From Scytonema tolypothrichoides VB-61278 (GTDB lineage: Bacteria; Cyanobacteriota; Cyanobacteriia; Cyanobacteriales; Nostocaceae): a stretch of 46,818 nt of DNA. Position numbers and translations under genes: made by a program. The notes under the pieces are model-generated. The model searched no databases. It worked only from the letters and a program-made list of their open reading frames with translations, and was not told the DNA's origin. Below are positions 32,546 through 41,654 of the stretch, piece after piece. The stretch is from the NCBI RefSeq assembly GCF_000828085.3, contig NZ_JXCA02000002.1, positions 410,453 through 457,270 of the forward strand, read 5' to 3'. Each line of letters begins with the position of its first letter. The stretch's first letter is position 1.

Positions 32546-33637
32546 ATGCTACGAGCCGGAATTGTCGGACTCCCCAACGTTGGAAAATCGACTTTGTTTA
32601 ATGCCGTGGTTGCCAATGCCAAGGCAGAAGCAGCCAACTTCCCTTTTTGTACTATAGAACCGAATGTCGGCGTTGTCTCTGTGCCGGATGAGCGGTTAAA
32701 TGTTTTATCGAAGATTTCCTCCTCAAAACAAATTGTTCCGGCGCGTGTTGAGTTTGTAGATATTGCCGGTTTGGTTAAAGGTGCTAGCCAGGGTGAGGGA
32801 CTGGGTAACCAATTTCTCTCCCACATCCGCCAAGTTGATGCAATTGTTCATGTCGTGCGTTGTTTCGAGAATGATGATATCATTCACGTTGCCGGTTCAG
32901 TTGATCCAGCACGAGATATTGAAATCATCAATTTAGAGCTTGGTTTAGCTGACTTGGCACAAATTGAGCGGCGGATAGAACGCACCCGCAAACAAGCCCG
33001 TACTAGCAAAGAAGGACAGATGGAATTAGCTTTGCTGGAAAAATTAGCTGCTGCATTAAATGAAGGAAAATCAGTACGGCAAGTTAGTTTGACCGAAGAA
33101 GAAGCCGAGATTATTAAACCACTAGAACTGCTCACTTATAAACCGATTATTTATGCTGCTAATGTGTCTGAAGATGAATTGGCAACAGGCAATGAATATG
33201 TAGAGAAAGTGCGGCAAATTGCATCTACTGAAAATGCACAAGTTGTAGTAGTTTCTGCTCAAGTAGAATCGGAATTAATCGAATTACCAGAGGAAGAACG
33301 GGCAGAATTCTTGGGATCTTTGGGTGTAGAAGAAGGTGGTTTAAAATCCCTAATTCGCGCTACTTATACTTTGTTAGGTTTGCGTACTTATTTCACCACA
33401 GGAGAAAAGGAAACTCGTGCTTGGACTATTACAGCAGGCATGTCAGCACCGCAAGCAGCTGGTGTGATTCACAGCGATTTTGAACGAGGATTCATTCGGG
33501 CAGAGACTGTTGCTTATAAAGATTTAGCCACAGCGGGTTCAATGAATGCCGCCAAGGAAAAAGGGCAAGTTCGCAGTGAAGGAAAAGATTACATCGTGCA
33601 AGAAGGCGATGTGATGTTGTTCCGCTTTAATGTGTGA
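32546..33637 (+). CDS. ychF: Redox-regulated ATPase YchF (Obg family)
   Basis: 363 residues, the normal length. G1 AGIVGLPNVGKSTLFNAV, G3 FVDIAGLVKGASQGEGLGNQ, an NxSEDE in place of the usual NKxD (YAANVSEDEL), which favours ATP over GTP, a coiled-coil insertion (IERRIERTRKQARTSKEGQ) and a C-terminal TGS domain (YFTTGEKETRAWTI...VMLFRFNV). YchF/OLA1 is a universal ribosome-associated ATPase linked to oxidative-stress responses. ATG 32546 starts MLRAGIVGLPNVGK directly. Monocistronic, followed by a bidirectional terminator. Confidence 0.97.
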   Translation: MLRAGIVGLPNVGKSTLFNAVVANAKAEAANFPFCTIEPNVGVVSVPDERLNVLSKISSSKQIVPARVEFVDIAGLVKGASQGEGLGNQFLSHIRQVDAIVHVVRCFENDDIIHVAGSVDPARDIEIINLELGLADLAQIERRIERTRKQARTSKEGQMELALLEKLAAALNEGKSVRQVSLTEEEAEIIKPLELLTYKPIIYAANVSEDELATGNEYVEKVRQIASTENAQVVVVSAQVESELIELPEEERAEFLGSLGVEEGGLKSLIRATYTLLGLRTYFTTGEKETRAWTITAGMSAPQAAGVIHSDFERGFIRAETVAYKDLATAGSMNAAKEKGQVRSEGKDYIVQEGDVMLFRFNV

Positions 33638-33662
33638 TTTTGTTGAAATTCAAGTAAACACC

Positions 33663-33691
33663 AAACCCAGTTTGTTTAATAAACTGGGTTT
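33663..33691. terminator. Bidirectional terminator between convergent ychF and GNAT genes
   Basis: AAACCCAGTTT and AAACTGGGTTT (11 bp, perfect) around the loop GTTTAAT. The A and T ends make U-runs on both strands. Its right arm touches the stop codon of the GNAT gene. Confidence 0.8.
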
Positions 33692-34208
33692 ATTCATTGG
33701 GCTTGAGGACTAACTCCATAAATATCCAAGACGAACGATATTTCTCAGAAATTTCACTTTTTTCAGTGTATGGCAAAATCTCCTGAAATCCAAGGCTACG
33801 ATAAAGTAGCTGTGCTTCCTTTGGAAAAGGAGCAGTATCCAAGCGAATTCTTGCATAGCCTATCTGATGAGCTTCATGAATAATCGCTTGCAATAAAGAC
33901 TTACCTATTCCTTTTCGGCGAAACTCTGATCTGACATACATCCTTTTTATCTCGCCTACATGCTCACCAATTTTTCGCAAGCAAGCACATCCTGCTATTT
34001 CATTTTTATATTCTCCCAGCAGCAATCTTCCTTCTGGTGGTAAAAACTGTTGGAGTTTTGCCATCTCTTGCTCTAACAATGCGTTAACATCATAACTAAC
34101 GTTGAATTGATGTTGAAACATAAAATGAGACCAGTTAAAGTATTCACAAAACAATTCCTGGACATAGGTCTTATGTTCGTCTGTCTCTACTTGTAGAATC
34201 TTGAGCAA
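33690..34208 (-). CDS. GNAT-family N-acetyltransferase
   Basis: About 172 residues. I place the start at TTG 34208 because GGAGGAG lies 6 bases upstream of it; an upstream TTG at 34226 would put that ribosome site inside the gene. The GNAT fold is clear: motif D/A region IAGCACLRKIGEHVGEIKRM with the acetyl-CoA pyrophosphate loop RSEFRRKGIGKSLLQAI (R/QxxGxG/A type) and a C-terminal IRLDTAPFPKEAQLLYRSLG. Substrate (small molecule or protein amine) unknown. Confidence 0.85.
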   Translation of the reverse strand: MLKILQVETDEHKTYVQELFCEYFNWSHFMFQHQFNVSYDVNALLEQEMAKLQQFLPPEGRLLLGEYKNEIAGCACLRKIGEHVGEIKRMYVRSEFRRKGIGKSLLQAIIHEAHQIGYARIRLDTAPFPKEAQLLYRSLGFQEILPYTEKSEISEKYRSSWIFMELVLKPNE

Positions 34209-34299
34209 AATGGACTCCTCCACCAAGCTATTAAAAATGTTATCAAACCAAGCTGCGTTTCAATTACCATTACCACATCCCCTCTCCGCGAATTCGGAC

Positions 34300-34345
34300 A
34301 GGGGTGCCCGATAGCGTAGCGTGCCGTTAGGCATAGGGCGGGGTG
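34300..34345. repeat. GC-rich interspersed repeat (copy B, partial)
   Basis: GGGTGCCCGATAGCGTAGCG then TGCCGTTAGGCATAGGGCG. The CCCGATAGC and GTTAG-CATAGGGC words also occur in copy A (18740-18775). Located between divergent GNAT and 2OG-oxygenase genes. Confidence 0.5.
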
Positions 34346-34405
34346 AAGTGTAAATCATGAATGCAACGCCCGTATCAGTGACTATCAAATAAATAATAAA
34401 ATAAT

Positions 34406-35323
34406 ATGCTTAAAATTCCAGTTATTGATTTTTCTCCCTTCACCACAGATAAAGCAACAGCAAAGCAAACTGTCGTTCACCAAATCTATCAAGCTTGCCA
34501 TGAAATAGGATTTATGTATTTAAAAAATACAAACATATCAAATGACTTCATTCACCAAGTACTTCAACACAGCAAAAACTTCTTTGATTTACCTTTAGCA
34601 GAAAAGCAGCAGTTAGCTTGGAGTGATGAATTTAGCAATCAAGGTTACGTTGATCTTGAAAGAGAACGTCTTAACCCCAACAACCCAGGAGACTTGAAAG
34701 AGGCGTTTAATATTGGTAAACAAAAGGTAATAGATATAGATCTCACAGAGAAATTATCTTCTCCTGCAAAAAACCCTCATATTCTCAACTTCTACGAAGC
34801 TTGTACAGAACTTGCTAACAAAGTGTTGCAAGCGATCGCTTTAGCTTTAGATTTGCCACAAGATTTTTTTACAACAAACCATAACCAGCAAAATCATACT
34901 TTGCGACTGCTGCACTATCCATCTTTGTCGCAGCCACCCAAACTACGACAAGTTCGCGCGGGTGAACACTCCGACTATGGCAGCATCACCTTGCTATTTC
35001 AAGATGAAGTTGGGGGATTAGAAATACGAACAGCATCAGGAGAATGGATTGCAGCTGCACCAATTCCTGATACTATCATCATCAACACTGGCGATTTAAT
35101 GGAACGCTGGACAAATCACGTGTTTTGCTCAACCAAGCATCGAGTGATGATTCCAAATGATGATACACTCAAGCAGTCAAGATATTCTGTAGCATTTTTC
35201 TGTCATCCCAATGACAATACAGAAATTGCTTGTCTAAAAAGCTGTCAAAGGGATAAATCAGCTATCTATCATCCTATTCTTGCAGGAGAGTATCTTTTAA
35301 GCCGCTTACAAGCAACTTATTAA
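34406..35323 (+). CDS. 2-oxoglutarate/Fe(II)-dependent oxygenase (isopenicillin N synthase family)
   Basis: 305 residues. N-terminal DIOX_N-type region (IPVIDFSPFTTD, CHEIGFMYLKNTNIS), then the double-stranded beta-helix with Fe ligands His188 and Asp190 (GEHSDYGSITLLFQD) and His245 (STKHRVMIP), and the 2OG-binding Arg259-x-Ser261 (RYSVAFF). All catalytic residues are present. Family members oxidise small molecules (gibberellins, flavonoids, beta-lactam precursors, amino acid derivatives); the substrate here is not evident and no biosynthetic cluster surrounds it. Confidence 0.88.
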   Translation: MLKIPVIDFSPFTTDKATAKQTVVHQIYQACHEIGFMYLKNTNISNDFIHQVLQHSKNFFDLPLAEKQQLAWSDEFSNQGYVDLERERLNPNNPGDLKEAFNIGKQKVIDIDLTEKLSSPAKNPHILNFYEACTELANKVLQAIALALDLPQDFFTTNHNQQNHTLRLLHYPSLSQPPKLRQVRAGEHSDYGSITLLFQDEVGGLEIRTASGEWIAAAPIPDTIIINTGDLMERWTNHVFCSTKHRVMIPNDDTLKQSRYSVAFFCHPNDNTEIACLKSCQRDKSAIYHPILAGEYLLSRLQATY

Positions 35324-35336
35324 GCAATACAGTCTA

Positions 35337-35453
35337 ATGTAGAGACGTTGCATGTGAGTCCAGCGCTGCGGGAGGGTTTCCCGACAGCCAGGCGACTGGC
35401 GTTCGCCCTCAGGCGTGCGCTTTGCGCATACCCGGAGGGCAACGTCTCTACAT
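35337..35453. mobile_element. 117-bp fold-back (MITE-like) element
   Basis: ATGTAGAGACGTTGC (35337-35351) and GCAACGTCTCTACAT (35439-35453) are perfect 15-bp terminal inverted repeats. The interior carries the copy-A repeat words (CCAGCGCTGCGGGAGGGTTT, AGGCGACTGGCGTTC). No coding capacity. Terminal inverted repeats plus small size suggest a non-autonomous element; no transposase is seen in the window and target duplications are unclear. Confidence 0.65.
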
Positions 35454-35500
35454 TCTGTGAAATTGTTAGCAACAATCCTTAACTGAACCGTATTGACTTA

Positions 35501-37396
35501 TTAAAAGGTGAAGGTGGTGCGGAGTACGCCTACAGTTGTCGTATCATTTCTACTGTTGCCTTCAGGATTGAACAAAACAAATGCTCCAGGAGTAATGCTG
35601 ATATTGTCACTCACTTTAAAACGATAATAAGCTTCTAAGTGGTAAGGAACAGCCCGCCGCGTACCATCAGGGGTCAGTCTAGCATCACCATCTGCAGAGG
35701 TGCGATAAAGTGGCTGTCCAAAAATAATCCCCGCATTGTTTCCTGGTTTGAATAAATCATTGAAGTGCAATCCCGCCATCCAACTTGTGAAGGTAGTAGA
35801 AGCATCAACACGACCAGAAGAATCATCAACAAACATTGCTGCACCGTAGCCAGATAAAGCAACTTTTGGAGATAAACGCCAAGTTACTGTACCGCCAAAG
35901 GAGTTTAGTTCAACTGGTGTTCCCAATGAAACACCAGCCAAAGCATTAATATCACTACTGCTTAATCCTGTCCCTAGGATGTTGATTTCGTGATAACTGT
36001 GGGCATAGTTGAAAGCAATATCCAGGGAACTGCTTGGTTTAAAGGTTAATTGTGTTGCTACAACACTACTACCTCCAAACACGCCTGCTCCTAAAGGTGT
36101 GTTAGCAGCAGAGGTAGCAAGATTGGCATTTGCACTGCCATACAAAGCTCTGAGATCCACCTGCTTTGATATGTCAAAAATAAATCCCGCAGCCGATGCC
36201 AAACCAGTACCCGAAGTACCACCGGAGACACGCACCACAGGGTTCAAACCTGCAAAGCGAGAAATCGCTTCTTGTCCTTCACCAGCAAAAGGTGTGATGG
36301 CAGGAAAAGCATCCGACACTTCCGCCGCAGTCCCAGCAAACAAAGTTAATTTTTTAGCGATGGGAAAGATATAAAGCAGTTTGTAAAGCTCAATGTCATT
36401 GCTACCCGTGCTCGACAAAGTCTTAACATCAAGGCCAGGAAATTGCGGTTCAAAACCGACACGAGCGCTACTGGCACTAAATCCTGACGGAGCTAATCCT
36501 AAAGATTCTTGAAGGCTACCGCGACCGTCCGAACCGCCTAAAAAGTTATAAGCTTGCAAACCAGTAATCAGTAAGTCTTTGCCTGTGAAGCTTGTGTTGA
36601 GATTCAACCGCACTCTATTTGTCAAAATGATATTTGGATCATTCCTACCAGGAGCGCCTCCTGTGGCACCAATAGCTGCTATGATAGCCTCACCACTCAA
36701 TTTAGTCGTTGTGGAAAACTGATTAGCTTGCAATTCTGCCGTGCGAGCTTCTACAACATCTACCCGACCTCGCAGTGTCGCCAGTTCTGCGGCGAATTCT
36801 TCTTGCAGTCTCTGCAAGGTGCCTAAATCCTCTCTTTTCACCAAATCAGCAGTCGCTGTGGCAACAAGTTCGTTGACTCGATTGAGACAGGCGTTTAAGC
36901 CAGCAGCAAATTCATAGCGAGTCATCGCGCGATTACCTCGATAAGTGCCATTCGGATACCCGGCAATACAACCGTAACGCTCAACTAGAGATTGCAGTGC
37001 TTGAAAAGCCCAGTCCGTAGGCTGTACATCAGACAATTGCGATACAGATGTGACTTGTGCTATGACATTTGATGCGGGGACTCGATTTGGAAATTTTGCA
37101 GTTAGCCCTAAGTTGTTGCTTGTCTGCTTCTGATTCAAAGTAGGTGAATCTTGTTGTTTGCTATCCGTAGATACAATGAATTTTCCCTGAGTTTGGCTGC
37201 GTTTTTCTATGTCATTAATACTGCCTATACTTTCAGTTAAAGTACTGCTATTTTGTGGTAATTGTTCTGCCGCGTAATTAATTTTAGATGTGTTATTTGC
37301 AATATCTAAATTCGGTATTACTTGTGCAGATAATGGTTTGGCAATTAAACATAGAAAACTTGCTCCGCTGGCAGAGGCTAGTAAAAATCTTCTCAT
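35501..37396 (-). CDS. SLH-domain outer-membrane porin (iron uptake porin/OprB type)
   Basis: 631 residues. A signal peptide (MRRFLLASASGASFLCLI, cleavage after PLSA) is followed by a ~90-residue Ser/Gln/Asn-rich linker, one S-layer homology domain (DVQPTDWAFQALQSLVERYG, TRYEFAAGLNACLNRV), a coiled coil (LQRLQEEFAAELATLRGRVD) and an OprB-like beta-barrel to the C-terminal Phe (LRTTFTF). This is the architecture of the main cyanobacterial outer-membrane channels, where SLH binds pyruvylated peptidoglycan-linked polymer and the barrel passes ions or small solutes. Iron specificity is family annotation, not read here. The 650-bp upstream region may carry its control sites. Confidence 0.9.
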   Translation of the reverse strand: MRRFLLASASGASFLCLIAKPLSAQVIPNLDIANNTSKINYAAEQLPQNSSTLTESIGSINDIEKRSQTQGKFIVSTDSKQQDSPTLNQKQTSNNLGLTAKFPNRVPASNVIAQVTSVSQLSDVQPTDWAFQALQSLVERYGCIAGYPNGTYRGNRAMTRYEFAAGLNACLNRVNELVATATADLVKREDLGTLQRLQEEFAAELATLRGRVDVVEARTAELQANQFSTTTKLSGEAIIAAIGATGGAPGRNDPNIILTNRVRLNLNTSFTGKDLLITGLQAYNFLGGSDGRGSLQESLGLAPSGFSASSARVGFEPQFPGLDVKTLSSTGSNDIELYKLLYIFPIAKKLTLFAGTAAEVSDAFPAITPFAGEGQEAISRFAGLNPVVRVSGGTSGTGLASAAGFIFDISKQVDLRALYGSANANLATSAANTPLGAGVFGGSSVVATQLTFKPSSSLDIAFNYAHSYHEINILGTGLSSSDINALAGVSLGTPVELNSFGGTVTWRLSPKVALSGYGAAMFVDDSSGRVDASTTFTSWMAGLHFNDLFKPGNNAGIIFGQPLYRTSADGDARLTPDGTRRAVPYHLEAYYRFKVSDNISITPGAFVLFNPEGNSRNDTTTVGVLRTTFTF

Positions 37397-38046
37397 GGCA
37401 ACTCCTACACACTGAAATAGAGAAATTTAGACTGCGATCTCAAAAAAACAATGGTTAAGTAAAATCAAGGTAAACTGTGCGACACAATATTGTTTGCTTC
37501 GCCTTCCTTGTCCCTCAGAAAAAAGTTTTCTTTTAGTGAATTGACTAACCACTTTATGAGTAATTACCGCAAGTGTTTAATTATCATAAATCTATTTACG
37601 TCAATAATTAACACAAGCTGTTATTTGTAATTTTTATAATTATTATCTAATCAAGTATTGGTCTATTTATCATAGCGTTCAAATTTGTATTATTAATTAC
37701 AAAATATGATTACACCTACTTCACACAAAATTTTACTGTATATTTGCGGTATTTTTTGAGCTAAGTTGTATATGTTTCGTAAAAATTATCAGTTTTTGGT
37801 AAATTTTAGAATAATTTCTTGTCCAAGAGCCTAGTAATTTTACTATAGTCATAGTCAAAAATATAACTTATGCTTCATACACAGGGATAGGGTTAATATC
37901 TTTTTATCATTTTTTGATACATAGGTAGATTTTATGTAGCTTTCGCAAAAGTAGCCTGAAAATTACGGAATCGCGATAGTTTCTTTTGTATTTTTTATTA
38001 AGAGTCTCACAACAGAGAGAAGCAAACTAAATATTAAGAGGATTTT
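37397..38046. other. AT-rich divergent intergenic region
   Basis: 650 bp between the porin and the PEP-CTERM gene. Very AT-rich, no open frame of note, no recognised repeat. It should contain both promoters and probably a long porin 5' leader. AGAGGA just before ATG 38047 serves the PEP-CTERM gene. Confidence 0.45.
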
Positions 38047-38961
38047 ATGAAGCAATATCTGAGATTTGCCAAGCGGTTTCCCCTACTGTTTACTCCATTG
38101 GTAGCGACTTCTGTGCTTTTCACCTCACCCAGCCAAGCTGCTACTTTTGCTTTTTCTGATGGAGAATTAAGTTTGACAGATTTCAACGGAATTCTTTCCA
38201 CAGAATTTAACAGCGACAATAATGGAGAGACCAAAGGTATTACTCTGGGTAAGAATGATTTTGTCAACTTGCAAAATATTCCAACTGTAGAGACGTCAAA
38301 TTCTCCACCAAAAGCATTTACTGATGTTGTCAGTTCAGTGAGTGGTGAAGGTAGAAACTACACAGGATTCGTAAAAAGCGATTCGGAAATTGTCGGTAAT
38401 TTTGATATAGGTGCTGGGAAAAGCTTTTCTTTCAATTTCTCCTCTTTTCTAAACCTAGGAACACAAATAGATGCATCTCCAGTAGAGAACGCTCAAGCAA
38501 AAGGAGACATTGCTTTCTATTTATACGATACTTCAGATATACCAGAACAAACTCTTCCTGACTTTATTACTGGTTTATTAGACAATCCAAACAGCGTCAA
38601 GAAAAGTCCGCTTTCCTTCTTTTCTCTGGCTGGGAATATCAATACTCTTGGTAATGATTTTCTGAGCAAAAAAAATAGCTCAGATATTACCTTAAGCGAG
38701 AGTTATAAAGAAGTTGATTTGGAAGGAAATGAAGAAAAGACTCTGGCTGAGTTTCGGGGATACTTCCAACGCTATTTTGAAAAACAAGCAAATATAACAT
38801 TGATTGCGACTAGGAGAAGTCAGGCGAAAGTTACAGCACCGGAACCTTCAACCAGTTTAGCTTTAGTACTATTTTTGGGATTACTAGCTGTAGCTAAAAA
38901 AGGTAGATTTCGAGCAAAACATTTAAAGATATCTTCGGGAATTAAGATGGTTAAATTGTAG
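38047..38961 (+). CDS. PEP-CTERM sorted exported protein
   Basis: 304 residues. Signal peptide MKQYLRFAKRFPLLFTPLVA with a likely cut after PSQA, then a ~220-residue beta-rich domain (IVGNFDIGAGKSFSFNFSS, AFYLYDTSDIPEQTLPDF, ANITLIATRRSQAKVTAP), and a C-terminal PEP-CTERM tripartite signal: PEPS, hydrophobic LALVLFLGLLAVA and a basic KKGRFRAK end. Such proteins are cut and anchored by an exosortase at the cell surface or exopolysaccharide. Function of the central domain unknown. The next gene is a tandem paralogue. AGAGGA 5 bp upstream supports the start. Confidence 0.85.
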   Translation: MKQYLRFAKRFPLLFTPLVATSVLFTSPSQAATFAFSDGELSLTDFNGILSTEFNSDNNGETKGITLGKNDFVNLQNIPTVETSNSPPKAFTDVVSSVSGEGRNYTGFVKSDSEIVGNFDIGAGKSFSFNFSSFLNLGTQIDASPVENAQAKGDIAFYLYDTSDIPEQTLPDFITGLLDNPNSVKKSPLSFFSLAGNINTLGNDFLSKKNSSDITLSESYKEVDLEGNEEKTLAEFRGYFQRYFEKQANITLIATRRSQAKVTAPEPSTSLALVLFLGLLAVAKKGRFRAKHLKISSGIKMVKL

Positions 38962-39014
38962 ATAGTAATGACGTCAAGATCGATACTAAAAATTTGCAAA
39001 GAGGTTTTTTTCTT

Positions 39015-39896
39015 ATGGCGACTCCAAACCCAGCTACTTCTGCACCCTCTGCGTCACCTAGTCAAACGGTGACTTCTGCTCTTTCTTATGGAGATTTCTT
39101 TTTAACAAACTTAAGTCAAAGCTTTGCCACTATTAACAGTGATAATCAGGCTGATACCTCAGCTACTGCAGATGGTGGTACAGCGACTGTTTACAATAAC
39201 GCAGTCGTAGAAACTGATGATACAAAAGTATTGACTTTTGCAACTAGTTCCGCTTCTGGTGAAAATAAAGATTTTTTTGCATTAGCTGAAACTCATGCAA
39301 TTATTGTTGGTAACTTGTTTATAGATGCAGGTAAAACTTTGTCTTTCAATTTTACATCGACATTAGACTTGGAAACCTTAAAAAATGCATCACAGCAGAT
39401 AGATAATGCCAGCGCTATTAGAGAGGTTTCCTTCTTTTTATACGATACTTCTGATATAGCAAAAGAAAATCTTCCAGACTATCTTGCCAATTTACTATCC
39501 GACCCAGATAGCATTGAAAAAAAACCTTTAGTGTTCTTTTCTCTATCTGGAAATTTAAACACTTCGGGTAATGATAACTTTTTGACAAGCAAGAAAAGCG
39601 AAAATGTAACAATCAGTTCTGAATTGAAAGATTCTAATTTTGCCGGAACTCAAAAATTTGCTAGTATTTTTGTCCGTGGTTCTGTAAAACGCTCTTTTAA
39701 TAATCAAGCAAATATAACTTTAGTTGCTTTGAGAAGAGGTCAAGCAAGAGTCACCGCACCTGAACCTTCACCTACTTTAACTTTACGCTCAACGAAGCCT
39801 AAATTACTGGGCGTTGCTACCCAAGGTAGACGTCAAGGTGCGACTTCAAATCGTTTTTCCGATAGAAAGACCATGAAAGTTACTGTTGGAAAATAA
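39015..39896 (+). CDS. Paralogue of the preceding protein without signal peptide and with degenerate PEP-CTERM
   Basis: 293 residues from ATG 39015 (AGAGG 10 bp upstream; a TTG at 38994 is less likely). The central domain aligns with the previous protein (IVGNLFIDAGKTLSFNFTS, SFFLYDTSDIAKENLPDYL, ANITLVALRRGQARVTAPEPS). The N-terminus (MATPNPATSAPSASPSQTV) has no hydrophobic core, and after PEPS the hydrophobic helix is replaced by polar sequence (LTLRSTKPKLLGVATQGRRQ). Both export and sorting signals are therefore missing, although the body is intact over ~230 residues. It may be a cytosolic derivative, or one exported otherwise, or an early pseudogene. Confidence 0.75.
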   Translation: MATPNPATSAPSASPSQTVTSALSYGDFFLTNLSQSFATINSDNQADTSATADGGTATVYNNAVVETDDTKVLTFATSSASGENKDFFALAETHAIIVGNLFIDAGKTLSFNFTSTLDLETLKNASQQIDNASAIREVSFFLYDTSDIAKENLPDYLANLLSDPDSIEKKPLVFFSLSGNLNTSGNDNFLTSKKSENVTISSELKDSNFAGTQKFASIFVRGSVKRSFNNQANITLVALRRGQARVTAPEPSPTLTLRSTKPKLLGVATQGRRQGATSNRFSDRKTMKVTVGK

Positions 39897-39993
39897 TTGC
39901 GGTAGCATGACAATCTCATGATTAAATTGATTGGAGTTGGAGTAACACCAAAGAGGGAGAATATCTTTTGAGCCTGTTTATGAAAGATATTCA

Positions 39994-41155
39994 ATGAAAA
40001 CCTACGACTGGATTGTTGTTGGTGCTGGTATTACGGGTGCTGCACTCGCCTACGAACTGGTAAAAAAAGACTGCAAAGTGCTTTTACTAGAACAATATGC
40101 AACACCACGCAATGCAACTCGTTATAGTTATGGTGGTTTAGCTTTTTGGTGTGGTGTCACTCCACTCACTCGCCAATTGTGCGACGAGGGTATCGCACGT
40201 CACCGCATCCTGTCGGAAGAGTTGGACGCTGATACTGAGTTCCGAAAGCTAGATTTATTGTTGACCATTTCCGCCGATACAGATCCAGCAAGTGTAGCGG
40301 CGTCTTACACTCGTTTTGCTATCCCTCCCAAATTACTCAGTTTGAAGGAAGCCTGTGAATTAGAACCTCTGTTGAATCAGGAGGTTATTGCAGGTGCTTT
40401 AACAGTCAAACACGGTCACATCCATCCTGGAAAAACCACCACTCGCTTACATCAACGCCTTTTTGCGTGCAGGTGGTGAAATGGTGATTACCCAAGTTCT
40501 GCAAATACTACCAAAGGCAGTGACAACAACAAAAGAAATATACTACACTGCTAACACTGTAGTGTGTGCTGGTGGATTGAGCCGACAGCTCCTCAAATCA
40601 TCAGGCATTTCCACCAAGCTGTATTTCACTCACGCAGAAATGATTGAAACTCCGCCTGTAGATATACAACTGCGTACCATAGTCATGCCAGCAAATCTTA
40701 AAAGGTTCCAATTAGAAGCCGATTCAACTAAAAATGAGGAATTGTGGAACCAATCAGACCTTGAGATGGTACCACCTATCTTAGATGCAGGCGCAGTTCA
40801 ATTCCGAGATGGTAGTCTTCGCCTTGGTCAAATCAGCCGCGCCATCACAAATCCTCACGCCAACGTTGACTCCAAGCAAAGCGAAGCTGAGTTAAGAGCA
40901 AGCATCGGAAAAATTTTACCGAAATTAAACAAATTACCGGGAACTTGGCACCATTGTTTGGTGTCATTCAGTAGTGATGCACTTCCCTTGATTGGTCTTA
41001 TCCCAGAGCACGAAAGTGTTCACGTTTTTTCTGGTTTTAGCAATCCCCTTGTGATTGTGCCTCCTCTGGCACAACGCTTTGCTGATTCGGTCTTTGGAAT
41101 CAAAGACGAAATTATTACCAAATTGTCCCCTGTTCGTTTTCAAAATTTGTCGTAG
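39994..41155 (+). pseudogene. FAD-dependent oxidoreductase (DAO/glycine-oxidase family), frameshifted
   Basis: The first frame (39994-40479) has the dinucleotide-binding fold VVGAGITGAALAYELVKKDC and proceeds to HGHIHPGKTTT, then shifts out of phase and ends. A second frame (from about 40443, annotated start 40463) continues with AYINAFLRAGGEMVITQV and the rest of a DAO domain (TVVCAGGLSRQLL, ALPLIGLIPEHESVHVFSGF) to 41155. One extra base near 40440-40445 (ACTCGCTTAC) explains the break; without it the protein would be about 386 residues. So this is either a recent pseudogene or a sequencing error. Related enzymes oxidise amines or D-amino acids with FAD. Both halves look otherwise undegraded. 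Confidence 0.8.
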
Positions 41156-41237
41156 CGTCTATAATAAAATCTGATATTTCAGTAACTTGCTACAAGTACT
41201 GTACATACAGGAATTCCTTTTTCTAACACGAACAACC

Positions 41238-41633
41238 TTAAATATAGAATCTGTTGGTACCGTTTGCTGGGATAATCTCTTGTTCCTCTACCACGGCTTT
41301 GACTGCATCAGATGCAGCAAGAGCTTCAACACCAGCAGCAGAAATTTCAACAGGAATTGTGCCTAAGGCATCTGGACTTTCAGCTAACTGTATGCCTCCA
41401 AATTCCTGTAGAATTTTGCGTATGTAATCTAGGGCTTGTCTGGCTGAGTTGCGTATTCCTTCCACAGCAGCTTTGCGTTCCGCGCGTGAGTGCCGTAAGC
41501 TTATTGGCTTATCCAAATTTTCTAGCCTTAAAAATACAATCACGCTAACCTTCTGTTGAGGCGCTAAATTGTTTAGCCGACACGCAAACTCAGAACTAAT
41601 CTTGTTTTTCCCAATTGTCTTGTTATGATACAT
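41238..41633 (-). CDS. Inhibitor-I9/propeptide-like protein downstream of the subtilase
   Basis: 131 residues without signal peptide. VSVIVFLRLENLD, a charged helix (RAERKAAVEGIRNSARQALD), IRKILQEFGGIQ and EISAAGVEALAASDAVKAVVEEQEI give the beta-alpha-beta-beta-alpha-beta order of subtilisin propeptides (I9), ending on the typical short strand 'VEEQEI'. The subtilase gene lies 21 bp upstream and its own N-terminal region has a similar strand pattern, so this separate copy may fold, block or direct the protease. This is a fold inference from sequence pattern. Confidence 0.65.
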   Translation of the reverse strand: MYHNKTIGKNKISSEFACRLNNLAPQQKVSVIVFLRLENLDKPISLRHSRAERKAAVEGIRNSARQALDYIRKILQEFGGIQLAESPDALGTIPVEISAAGVEALAASDAVKAVVEEQEIIPANGTNRFYI

Positions 41634-41654
41634 GATGCACTTCCCTGCTAGTCC

